Origin: Synergistaceae bacterium
GTDB taxonomy: Bacteria > Synergistota > Synergistia > Synergistales > Aminobacteriaceae
NCBI GenBank assembly: GCA_017394925.1
Contig: JAFPWQ010000058.1
Span: forward strand, 1 to 34,570
DNA length: 34,570 bases
Direction: 5' to 3'
The notes below the pieces were generated by a model. The model ran no database searches. It had not been told where the DNA came from and was given only the letters and a program-made list of their open reading frames with translations. A program made the translations under genes and the position numbers. Shown in pieces: positions 25,496-33,293 of the stretch (position 1 is its first letter; every line of letters begins with the position of its first letter).

Positions 25496-26871
25496 TTATA
25501 CAATTACTTCACTCTCAATTATCTTCATGGCCTCACGCTCAAGCACATACGCTTCGTATCTCTTCGTATTTGCCTCAAGCGCAAGTGAATTTATGCGGCT
25601 CTGAATCTCTTTGTCCTTCAGCAATGGAAACGGAACCTGCTGCATATGCTCATCTCTGATTTCTTTAACGACTCCTCCGCAGGAATAACGTTTCACAAGT
25701 TCACATCCATAATCAGAAGCAAAGAATGTATACGTGTAGCCTGCAATATCATCTGAAACAGGAACTACCCTCATAACGTTCTGGCTTACTGTCCACCCTT
25801 CCCAATGCTTTGGAACAATAGTTGCTTTTCCAACTGTGCCGATGCATGTTACAAGAATCATATTCTCATGTATTGTCAGCACATCACGAATCAAATTCTC
25901 ATGCTTTGAGAATGCAAGATATTTTTTCTCTGACGGGTCAAGCTCACTAATCTGTTTGCCTCCGATAAATACAGCTCCATATCCTTCATCAACGTATACT
26001 CGCTTAAATATTCCAGGCAGAATTATTTTTTTCTCACTCTTGAATCTCCGACAGTCAGAACTTCTTCTGCATGTTCTCTCAGGTGATTTATAATCGCATT
26101 GAACAGCGGCGAATGAAACGAGGCCTCAAACCGCATTGAGCTTAAGAAATCCGCACTGTTAACCGTGAATGTCATCGTATTATATTTATGCTTCATATCA
26201 TCAATCGGCGGAAGTTCAAGCTCACGGATCATTAATGCTTCTGCCTCGTCAATCATTGAATTAGATTCATCACGAAGAGCATATGACTTTATGACGAGTT
26301 CATGAATCCTTCTGCGCAATTCCTTCGGCGCATTGGGAACGGGAATATCATTCAGGTGTTCAGGGTTAATGTGCTTAACAACCGCTCCGAATTCAAGAGA
26401 ATGCAAAAGTTTCTGACCCTCTGAGCTTTTGAGATACGCATAAATATATCCGGCATCATCTGAATCTCTGCAGTCGATTCGAATCATGTCAGGACTCAAA
26501 TATTTTCCGTCAAGCGTTTCTGATACATATGTTACATTTCCTATTGTGCCTGAACGCGATAACAATAGCTGCCCTTCATGTATCATCAGTTCATCAATTT
26601 CTGACTGTTTACGCGAATACAAATATCCGTCTGCTTGAGGCTTTATGTCAGTAACACTTGAGGGCTGGAAGAAGGGATACGGAGATTTCGAGCGCATGAG
26701 TTTAACTGAACGGCCGAACATATACGAATTCGCAAACTCTTCAAACCTTACAGCCGGATATTTCCCGTTCTCAATTGACGATGATATATCTTCAGCCTCA
26801 CGGTTATATGCTCCTGCCTCAAGACGCATATTTTTATCCGCAAGAATATCTTTAATCTCAATAACTGATAT
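25496..26871 (-). pseudogene. Type I-like specificity (S) subunit with two TRDs, broken at an A7 tract
   Basis: Two half-repeats are visible. The first runs from RLEAGAYN to about ELELPPID: TRD1 includes GQLLLSRSGTIGNVTYVSE and ends with a coiled-coil segment. The second starts SSMRFEASFHSP; TRD2 includes MILVTCIGTVGKATIV and its own closing helix. The frame stops at 26023-26025 straight after seven A (26032-26026). The -1 frame continues without loss as ILPGIFKRVYVDEGYGAVFI and so on to the stop at 25496. S subunits choose the DNA target of the methyltransferase upstream. The true start is unclear: an ATA at 26871 (after GGGGAG) or ATG 26829, or fusion to the methyltransferase through the A10 tract. 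Joined, it would be about 458 residues. Confidence 0.85.
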
Positions 26872-28846
26872 TCCAGTCTCCCCAGAAGAAAGCCGTTTTT
26901 TTTTTCCCCCGCCATTCCTCAAATACAGCAGGAAGTTCAATCGTCTGATCGTCAACAGTCCTTACGGGCATTCCGTCGTCATTGCGTTCAATTATTTCAT
27001 TGCCGGCTTCATCACGAATGTAAATCGTATTGCCGCGTCTGTCATGTCCGACTCTGTCTATGCTGGCCATGAATACAGGGTAATTCGCAATGTGATTCGC
27101 AATTGCCTCATTCGTTTTCTCACGTTCGGTCTTCTTCTGAAGAATGAGTATCGATGTCTGCGTTCCGTTGTTGGGCTGAAATGTATCAGGCGTTAAATCA
27201 AGACTCGCCGCTGCAGTGTGATTCGTGAGAATCCATTGACGTATATAGCCCAGTCCAGGCGATCCCAAAATCGAATCAGGAAGTATAATCCCCATTCTGC
27301 CGCCCTCTTTCAGTAACTGCGTGCACCTCTCAATGAATAATATCTCAGGAGGAACTGATGACTGCAATTTATTCTGCATTTCCCATGTATTTGAATCTTT
27401 GCCGCGTTTCCACATGTGAGCGAGTTCAAATTGTTCGAGTATATATTCATCTTTTATCGGGATTTTGCTTCCGAACGGAGGATTCGTAACTATCACGTCA
27501 AAGAGTGCAATGCTTTTATGATTCCTGATTGATGATGCCTTTATGCCTAATGCCTTTGCAATATGCTCTTTGAATTCTTCCGGCCACATGTGCGGCGGTA
27601 AAAGTGAGTTCACCTGTAATATATTTCCGCTTCCGTCGTTATTCATGACCATATTCATGCGTGTTGCCTTTGCGAGATCCGGATTCAGGTCAAACCCGAA
27701 ATACTGACGTGATGCAATCTCTTTCACTCTGTCATCATATTCTCTGAGCTGTGAGCTGTTCCATTTATCTTTGGGAATTCCGAAATCTTTCTCGAACATG
27801 GCCTGAAGATTATCAAGCGTGTGAGTCATGGCCGCAACGATGAAGCCTCCCGTGCCGCATGAACTGTCAAGAACTTTTTCGTCAAAGCCCGGGTTAATCA
27901 TCTCGACGGTCATCTTCATAATATTTCTGGGCGTGAAGAATTCTCCTCTGTCCCCTCTGAGATTCGCACCGACAATTTCTTCGTATGCCTTGCCTTTTAT
28001 ATCTATATCTGTGTTCAGGAGGCTGTAACTCTGAAGGGCACTTACGACATAAGCGAGGCTTCTGGGACTGAGATTTATTTTGTCATTCGGGTCAAATATT
28101 TCACTGTATGCAGCTTTCACTCTGTCAAAAATTTTACCGATTCGATTCGCCGCTTTTATCTGGCCGTCAAGACTTTTGCGTTCATTTGATGTCGCGTAGA
28201 ATTCAAGCTCGTTAGGCCGGTTCTTTTCGTCCTGAATCTTGCAGAATATTATCTTGAGGAATTCAAAGAATGCAGGTTGTTTGTGTAACCCGTCATTAGC
28301 GTAGATATGATTATGGCATGTCCTGAATACGAACAGCAAATTATCATCTGAGGCATTGCGCAAAGTGCTTCGCTTTGGTCTGTCGATCTCATCAATTTTT
28401 CCGTTGGCCGCAGGTATGTCATTATATTCAATGAAATCTGTTACGCCTTCTGAATCAATAATTTTTCTGAATACGAATCTGGCCATGCTGTTAGTCCACA
28501 TTCCCCACTCACAATTTGGACATACGGACATGTAAGATTTCAGCTGTTCGATTCCGTCCTTTGAGCTTTCAGCATTAATTGAAGACTTTTTGCATTCGAT
28601 TATGATTTTTGCGTTTTCCTGAGTGTGTTCATCTCCTGAGTTCCATATTACAATGTCTGCTCTTGGGCGTGAACTTCCAGTTTTGATTCCGAATTCAATT
28701 TTTATCTGTTCGCGTTTATATTTCAGTTCATTGATTAATCTTTTCTCGATCGTCTGACGCACATATTCTTCGGGAGTATCATTTCTTTGCTGTCCGTCAA
28801 CAAAATCAAGAATTTTACCCTCCTGTACAGATATAGAATTTTGCAT
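26858..28846 (-). CDS. Fused PD-(D/E)xK nuclease and N6-adenine methyltransferase (R-M protein)
   Basis: A 662-residue protein with three parts. The N terminus resembles the HsdR N-terminal/PD-(D/E)xK fold: D64 in RADIVIWN and E84-x-K86 in IIIECKK. A helical spacer follows. An HsdM-like N6-adenine methyltransferase comes next, with GEFFTPR (301-307), SAM motif DSSCGTGGF (327-335) and catalytic NPPF (455-458). The layout is that of BcgI-type (Type IIB) or Type I-like R-M proteins, in which one chain modifies and perhaps cuts while a separate S subunit gives specificity. No hsdR gene is present. The final codons read through an A10 tract at 26896-26905 and end KKKTAFFWGDWNISY, overlapping the S gene. 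GAGGTGA precedes ATG 28846. Cleavage activity is inference. Confidence 0.88.
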   Translation of the reverse strand: MQNSISVQEGKILDFVDGQQRNDTPEEYVRQTIEKRLINELKYKREQIKIEFGIKTGSSRPRADIVIWNSGDEHTQENAKIIIECKKSSINAESSKDGIEQLKSYMSVCPNCEWGMWTNSMARFVFRKIIDSEGVTDFIEYNDIPAANGKIDEIDRPKRSTLRNASDDNLLFVFRTCHNHIYANDGLHKQPAFFEFLKIIFCKIQDEKNRPNELEFYATSNERKSLDGQIKAANRIGKIFDRVKAAYSEIFDPNDKINLSPRSLAYVVSALQSYSLLNTDIDIKGKAYEEIVGANLRGDRGEFFTPRNIMKMTVEMINPGFDEKVLDSSCGTGGFIVAAMTHTLDNLQAMFEKDFGIPKDKWNSSQLREYDDRVKEIASRQYFGFDLNPDLAKATRMNMVMNNDGSGNILQVNSLLPPHMWPEEFKEHIAKALGIKASSIRNHKSIALFDVIVTNPPFGSKIPIKDEYILEQFELAHMWKRGKDSNTWEMQNKLQSSVPPEILFIERCTQLLKEGGRMGIILPDSILGSPGLGYIRQWILTNHTAAASLDLTPDTFQPNNGTQTSILILQKKTEREKTNEAIANHIANYPVFMASIDRVGHDRRGNTIYIRDEAGNEIIERNDDGMPVRTVDDQTIELPAVFEEWRGKKKTAFFWGDWNISY

Positions 28847-28900
28847 TGATGAATCACCTCGTGAAAGAGATCATGAAAATTGAATTTAAAAGTTTAAATC

Positions 28901-28909
28901 AGTATACCA
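28901..28909 (-). promoter_or_regulatory. Extended -10 promoter for the R-M operon
   Basis: TGGTATACT on the minus strand gives TATACT with a TGn extension, about 55 bases before the R-M gene start and just after the upstream terminator. No convincing -35. Confidence 0.5.
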
Positions 28910-28923
28910 GAATCAAAAAGGCA

Positions 28924-28967
28924 AAAAAAATTCCCCTCATCATTAGCGACAAGGGGAATAAATATTT
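28924..28967 (-). terminator. Rho-independent terminator after the acidic protein gene
   Basis: TTCCCCT (28958-28952 on the minus strand) pairs with AGGGGAA (28937-28931) around a 14-base loop, followed by eight T. A T-rich tail on the plus side as well could make it bidirectional. Confidence 0.85.
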
Positions 28968-28980
28968 TTTTCATAATATC

Positions 28981-29970
28981 CTAATCTCCGAATAAGCCAA
29001 GTATGTCTGAAAGGTCTACCGAATCATTTTCTTCTTCTACGCGTGTCTTGATTGCTGCTGTCTCATCTTCGAGTTTCTTTCTTGCCTCAAGAATACTTTT
29101 CGCCTGTTCGAGTCTCTTAATCGCCGTATCACGATAGCCGTTATCATAAAGAATCATGGCCGCATTCGTGATGTACCCTCCGAGAAACGCTTCGTACTTT
29201 TTCGCATCCGATTCTGCCCTGTCGAAATCACCCTGAAACTTTCCCGTGAACTGTTTTGCGAACTTTTCAACTTCATGTGATAGTAATTCTCCGCTGATTG
29301 CGCCTAACTCATCAAGCATTTTGTCAAATTCAGTTTTGGTTGATACTGAATCTACATAGCGTTCGCCTGATGTGAAATCATATTTGAGTTTGAATTCTCC
29401 TGGTTCGCCTTCAGACTCAGACTCAGATTCATTTTCGCTTTCATGTTCTGCATTTTTGTTTTCTGATTCAGATTCAGGCTCATGCTCTGTAGGTTCTATT
29501 TGTTCGGGCTCATTGACGGATTCAAATTCGGCTTCAGATATAAATTCCTGCTCATGAGTATCTAGCGTCTCTTCATGTTCAGCTTCGGATTCTATTTCTG
29601 GTTGTGATTCCTGTTGTGATATTATTTCCTGTATTTGTTCAGGTTCATTTTCTTCTGGTTCTTTTTGTTCTGCTGATACTTCCTGTTCCTGCTCCGATTC
29701 AGATTCAGTTTCAGTTTCAAGTTCTGATGTTGGCTGTTCCTGTTCAGATTCAGATTCTAATTCAAGTTCTGCTGTTAATTCCTGCTCTGATTCTAATTCT
29801 ACTTCTTGTCCTGATTCTTTTTGCTGTTCTTGTGCATCTTCCTGAACCGCCGAAACATTATCACTGTCAGAATCACTTTCAGGAACGCAAATATTCTCAG
29901 TATTATCCGAAAGAGTTTCAGATTCATCAAAGTGTTCAAGATTTTCGTTATCCAGTCCAGCGTTTTCATT
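28981..29970 (-). CDS. Acidic low-complexity protein with helical C-terminal domain; no canonical start
   Basis: One frame is open for 990 bases from just after a TAA (29971-29973). Residues 1-205 or so are almost only Glu, Ser, Gln and Asp, with SE, QE and EPE runs such as ESESESEGEP. The last 125 residues look globular: GEFKLKYDFTSGERY, FDKMLDELGAISGELLSHEV, and a TPR-like AAMILYDNGYRDTAIKRLEQ, then an acidic end. I do not recognise the family. The first ATG in frame is at 29319, inside the globular part. The acidic region has no ATG, GTG or TTG at all; CTG 29955 is the only near-standard option. The gene upstream (29989-30174) is in the same frame, separated by two TAA codons, and carries a matching SESEPEAGEF motif, so the two may be one interrupted gene. 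Confidence 0.65.
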   Translation of the reverse strand, partial: NENAGLDNENLEHFDESETLSDNTENICVPESDSDSDNVSAVQEDAQEQQKESGQEVELESEQELTAELELESESEQEQPTSELETETESESEQEQEVSAEQKEPEENEPEQIQEIISQQESQPEIESEAEHEETLDTHEQEFISEAEFESVNEPEQIEPTEHEPESESENKNAEHESENESESESEGEPGEFKLKYDFTSGERYVDSVSTKTEFDKMLDELGAISGELLSHEVEKFAKQFTGKFQGDFDRAESDAKKYEAFLGGYITNAAMILYDNGYRDTAIKRLEQAKSILEARKKLEDETAAIKTRVEEENDSVDLSDILGLFGD

Positions 29971-29988
29971 TTATTTTTCTTTTTCTTT

Positions 29989-30174
29989 TTATTCAAAGAG
30001 TTTTTTTTTCTCGTCAATCAGACTAAGAAGATTTTCAATTCCGGAAAATTCTCCGGCTTCAGGTTCAGACTCAGAATCAGATTCAGATTCAACAGCAACG
30101 ACAGGAGGCAGTAATTTTTCTTCCTCTTTTTGCTTTGCTTTCTTCTTAAGCAGTGCTGCTCTCAGGAACGGCAT
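29989..30174 (-). CDS. Small charged protein after htpG; possible N-terminal part of the acidic protein
   Basis: A 61-residue reading starts with ATG three bases after the htpG stop: a basic N terminus (RAALLKKKAKQK), a hydrophobic patch (LLPPVVAVE), an acidic ESESDSESEPEAGEF stretch and IENLLSLIDEKKKLFE. It ends at TAA 29991-29989, right after an A9 tract (30009-30001). The same frame resumes after a second TAA as the acidic gene above. Either it is a short independent gene or the first exon-like piece of one interrupted reading frame of about 396 residues. No Shine-Dalgarno site is obvious; coupling to htpG is possible. Confidence 0.5.
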   Translation of the reverse strand: MPFLRAALLKKKAKQKEEEKLLPPVVAVESESDSESEPEAGEFSGIENLLSLIDEKKKLFE

Positions 30175-30177
30175 TTT

Positions 30178-32049
30178 TTATTTCACCAGTGCAAGCGTCA
30201 TCAAGTCATCAATGCGCTTCACAAAATCTGCGGGGTCATCAGGAGCAACACCCTCAAGAATCATTGACTGGTCATATAACAGTCTGAGAATGTCATAAAC
30301 TTTTTCGTCATTATTCTTTGACATTTCAAGCAGTTTCTTTATGACGGGATGATTAGCGTTAAGTTCAAGAATGCGTTTCTGTGCAGGAGGATTCTGACCC
30401 ATTGCACGCAGAGTATATTCAATCTGAACGGACATTCCGCCGGATGAATCACGGATACATGCCGGTGAATTCGTGAGAGTCAGTGAGGGCTTCACGTTTT
30501 CGAGCTTATCTCCGAGAATCTCCAGTGCTTTCTTTTTCAGCGTCTCAAATTCTGAATCAAGAGCCTTAAGTTTATTTTCATTCTCTTTCTTCTCGTCATC
30601 ACTGTACGGACTGACTTCATCACTCGCAATGTTAAGCAATTTCTTCGAGCCTTCCGGGAGAATAAAACCTGCCTGCGCTAATATCCACGAATCAACCGTA
30701 TCTGTCATCAATAGAACTTCAAGATTCTTTTCGGTGAATGCTTCAAGTTTTGGTGATGCCTTCAATGCTGAAAGATTATCACTGCCCGTTAAACAGTATA
30801 TGCCTTCCTGATCCGGCTTCATGCGCGATTCATATTCAGCTAACGTTGTCCAGTCGTCATTATTAGTTGTCCTGAATAACGCTATTTCAAGTATATTCTT
30901 TGCATATTCTGAGTCTCTGATTATTCCCTCTTTGAGAATCCTTCCGAATGATGACCAGAATTTAATATATTTTTCGCGGTCAGACGATAATAATTTTTTC
31001 AGCTCAACAAGTATTTTTCTCTGCGTACTCTTCCTGATTACGCGCGTTACTGGTTCGTCCTGCAGAATTTCACGTGAAATATTCAGCGGCAGATCTTCAG
31101 AATCAATTACGCCTCTGACGAATCGCAAGTATTCAGGGATTAATTCTTTGCAGTCATTCATGATGAATACGCGGTTGATATATAGACTTATGCCGCCCGC
31201 TTCGGGATTCATGAACATATCATACGGAGCTTCTGACGGAATAAATAACAGGCCTTTAAAATTCGTGGCACCTTCTGCGTTAATCTTTATGTGCGTTAAA
31301 GGGTCGCGCCAGTCATGCGTCAAATGCTTGTAGAATTCATTATATTCTTCCTCTTTGATTTCACTGTCCGGCCTCTGCCATATTGCCTTCTGTGAGTTAA
31401 TTACTTTATCCTTAAAGACTACAGGCCATGAAATAAAATCCGAATACTTTTCGATTATTTCGCGTATAACCCATTCATTTGAATAATCTTTGAATTCTTC
31501 TTCATTACTGTCATTATGCCTGAGGTATAACGTTACTGTAGTTCCGCATTCACTTCTCTGTTCTGCATCTTCAATCGTATATGAGCCGTCGCCGTCCGAA
31601 ATGAATTTATACGTCTCAGATGACCCTAATTTGCGCGTGAGAACTTCAACTTTATCTGCTGCCATAAAGACAGAATAAAATCCCACGCCGAACTGACCGA
31701 TTAATTCATTCTCGTGATTCTCATTCTTTGCGGCCTTGAGGAATTCTTTCGTTCCTGACTTCGCAATCGTACCAAGATACGCAATCAAATCATCGCGCGA
31801 CATTCCTATTCCGTTATCGCTGACTGAGAGAATCTTTTTCTCACTGTCTGACGTAATTAATATCTCTGGTTTAGTGTTCTCTGCTAATTCTGAATCTTTG
31901 AGGCATTCAATGCGCCTTTTGTCTAATGCATCAGAAGCGTTTGATATAAGCTCACGCAAAAATATATCCCTGTTTGAATACACAGAGCTTATCATCATTT
32001 TCAGTAATTCTGCGGCTTCTGACTGGAAATAAAATTTTTCTTCACTCAT
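30178..32049 (-). CDS. htpG: Chaperone HtpG (Hsp90)
   Basis: A 623-residue Hsp90. The GHKL ATP pocket is complete: ELISNASDALDK, VSDNGIGMSRDDL and GQFGVGFYSVFM. The middle domain has GVIDSEDLPLNISRE with the catalytic-loop Arg in LNISREILQ. The C-terminal dimer domain closes the protein. HtpG folds or holds client proteins in an ATP cycle. It lies 7 bases after the TIGR04076 gene and is followed directly by the small charged gene. The frame is intact in spite of the homopolymer-rich region next to it. Confidence 0.98.
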   Translation of the reverse strand: MSEEKFYFQSEAAELLKMMISSVYSNRDIFLRELISNASDALDKRRIECLKDSELAENTKPEILITSDSEKKILSVSDNGIGMSRDDLIAYLGTIAKSGTKEFLKAAKNENHENELIGQFGVGFYSVFMAADKVEVLTRKLGSSETYKFISDGDGSYTIEDAEQRSECGTTVTLYLRHNDSNEEEFKDYSNEWVIREIIEKYSDFISWPVVFKDKVINSQKAIWQRPDSEIKEEEYNEFYKHLTHDWRDPLTHIKINAEGATNFKGLLFIPSEAPYDMFMNPEAGGISLYINRVFIMNDCKELIPEYLRFVRGVIDSEDLPLNISREILQDEPVTRVIRKSTQRKILVELKKLLSSDREKYIKFWSSFGRILKEGIIRDSEYAKNILEIALFRTTNNDDWTTLAEYESRMKPDQEGIYCLTGSDNLSALKASPKLEAFTEKNLEVLLMTDTVDSWILAQAGFILPEGSKKLLNIASDEVSPYSDDEKKENENKLKALDSEFETLKKKALEILGDKLENVKPSLTLTNSPACIRDSSGGMSVQIEYTLRAMGQNPPAQKRILELNANHPVIKKLLEMSKNNDEKVYDILRLLYDQSMILEGVAPDDPADFVKRIDDLMTLALVK

Positions 32050-32056
32050 TATCTCA

Positions 32057-32401
32057 TTACCTTACTGGTTCGTAATCTATCTCTGACTCGTTTTCTGTTG
32101 CTTCAAGTTTGAATATTACGGGTCTCAGTCCGTCATTGCAGGAACATATTGCAACTCCCGGTTTGCGTATCCAGTCCCCATAATAAAACAGTTCACGCCC
32201 TGAGCCATGCGCAAGAGCAAATGCATACTGATATATTGCCTTCCATGCCTCATCGCAGAAACCTTCAGGCTTCGCATAATCCGCGTAAAATACCTGACCT
32301 TCCTTGAGCATCGGACACGCTCCGAGTCCATCAATGCCGTATTCCTGCGCTAAGTCTTCATTAAGCATGGTCTTAAGAACCGTAATTTTTACTTTCTTCA
32401 T
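32057..32401 (-). CDS. TIGR04076-family protein
   Basis: A 114-residue protein beginning MKKVKITVLKTMLNEDLAQEYG, with CPMLKEGQVFYADYAKPEGFCDEAW, a central AIYQYAFALAHG and the closing AICSCNDGLRPVIFKLEATE. This is the TIGR04076 family of small cytoplasmic proteins, common in anaerobes and of unknown function. Cys residues at CP, FC and CSC positions are conserved in the group and suggest metal or redox chemistry, which is inference. The ATG is at 32401, and a 7-bp GC-rich hairpin (32422-32454) lies just upstream. htpG follows after 7 bases. Confidence 0.88.
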   Translation of the reverse strand: MKKVKITVLKTMLNEDLAQEYGIDGLGACPMLKEGQVFYADYAKPEGFCDEAWKAIYQYAFALAHGSGRELFYYGDWIRKPGVAICSCNDGLRPVIFKLEATENESEIDYEPVR

Positions 32402-32421
32402 TCTGTTCTCATATTCACAAA

Positions 32422-32454
32422 GCCGGAGAATATGCTGCTATACATTCCTCCGGC
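32422..32454 (-). terminator. GC-rich hairpin, probable terminator or attenuator after rpmF
   Basis: GCCGGAG (32422-32428) and CTCCGGC (32448-32454) form a 7-bp stem with a 19-base loop. On the minus strand it is followed only by TTTGTG, so termination may be partial, allowing read-through into the TIGR04076 gene and htpG. Confidence 0.5.
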
Positions 32455-32480
32455 CTTCGTTAATATCTCATTGACTGCTT

Positions 32481-32681
32481 TTAGCTTGCTGCTTCTTCTG
32501 ATTTGACCTTCACAACCTGACGATTACGATAGTAACCGCATGACGGGCACGCATGATGAACGAGCGTAATTTCACCGCAGTGAGGGCAGCTCATAGTTTC
32601 TGGTGCGCTCAAAGCTCCGAGCCAGTTTGCTTTACGCTGGGCTGTACGCGCATGAGATACTTTTCTTTTCGGTGTTGCCAT
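32481..32681 (-). CDS. rpmF: Ribosomal protein bL32
   Basis: A 66-residue L32 with the usual MATPKRKVSHARTAQRKANW start and the zinc-binding form of the protein: C32-x2-C35 and C45-x2-C48. The RpmF zinc ribbon sits near the peptidyl-transferase region of the 50S subunit. It ends the ackA-DUF177-rpmF run; GGGGG precedes the ATG. The DUF177-rpmF pair is one of the best conserved gene orders in bacteria, so the call is firm. Confidence 0.98.
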   Translation of the reverse strand: MATPKRKVSHARTAQRKANWLGALSAPETMSCPHCGEITLVHHACPSCGYYRNRQVVKVKSEEAAS

Positions 32682-32711
32682 GATTAAAAATCCCCCTGTG
32701 TAATTTATTAT

Positions 32712-33293
32712 TCAATCTTGAAATTTGAAATTTTTCAGTGCTTCAAGTCTCGGATCTATATTCTCTTTTTTGCATGAACATGGCCCTTCGTTTAAATCTT
32801 TTCCGCATTCTGGACATAAACCTTTGCAGTCATCACGGCATAAAACTTTCGTGGGAAGCAAAGTGTAAATGCTCTCTTCAATCTGCGGCATGACATCAAG
32901 AACATGACCGAAATTATTCACTTCAACGGGCATATAGTCATCAAGTTCATCAAGACCTTCTGCACTATGCGAATAATAAAGATACATTAATTTATCGGAT
33001 ATTTCAAGATTCGCAGGTTTAAGACACCTCGCACATTCACATACTATATCAGCATTAACATTAAGCTCAAGAATCAAAACGTCATCTTCAAGCCAGTGTG
33101 CTAATGCCTCAGCGTGAAATCCATTCGGGAACACGAAAACCTGACCCTCGAAATTTAATACTCCTCCCTGAAAATTGAACTCAGAAAAAATTTCTGTCTC
33201 ATTGTCTCTTCTGGGAGGAAGATTTATTACTGCCTTTAATCCTTCGTGAAATAAATTTTTATGCAAATGCGATTCGCTTCGTCTCTCTTGCAA
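32712..33293 (-). CDS. DUF177/YceD-family protein
   Basis: A 193-residue YceD-type protein. The middle has CECARCLKP, and the C-terminal tail is Cys-rich: CRDDCKGLCPECGKDLNEG then CSC, a zinc-ribbon-like end. YceD proteins are encoded ahead of rpmF and are linked to 23S rRNA maturation and 50S assembly. The start is uncertain: TTG 33293 overlaps the ackA end by 35 bases with a GAAGAG site upstream; TTG 33266 is a shorter option (184 residues) closer to the family's N terminus. Confidence 0.9.
   Translation of the reverse strand: MQERRSESHLHKNLFHEGLKAVINLPPRRDNETEIFSEFNFQGGVLNFEGQVFVFPNGFHAEALAHWLEDDVLILELNVNADIVCECARCLKPANLEISDKLMYLYYSHSAEGLDELDDYMPVEVNNFGHVLDVMPQIEESIYTLLPTKVLCRDDCKGLCPECGKDLNEGPCSCKKENIDPRLEALKNFKFQD

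Noticed and set aside
29799..30017. Minus-strand 72-codon frame giving a hydrophobic, basic protein that starts MKTLDWITKIL within it
   Set aside because: It overlaps the much longer acidic frame, lacks a ribosome site and stops soon. It remains relevant only as the frame reached if A9 at 30001-30009 were A8.
29604..30026. Plus-strand open frame rich in Leu/Val/Ile/Pro
   Set aside because: It is antisense to the acidic low-complexity gene; the apparent hydrophobic protein is a by-product of GAA/TCA-type codons.
32401..32446. Fourteen-codon leader peptide (MYSSIFSGFVNM...) ahead of the TIGR04076 gene
   Set aside because: The GGAGG is only one base from the ATG, too close to act as its ribosome site, and it is part of the hairpin stem. 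No run of regulatory codons is present.
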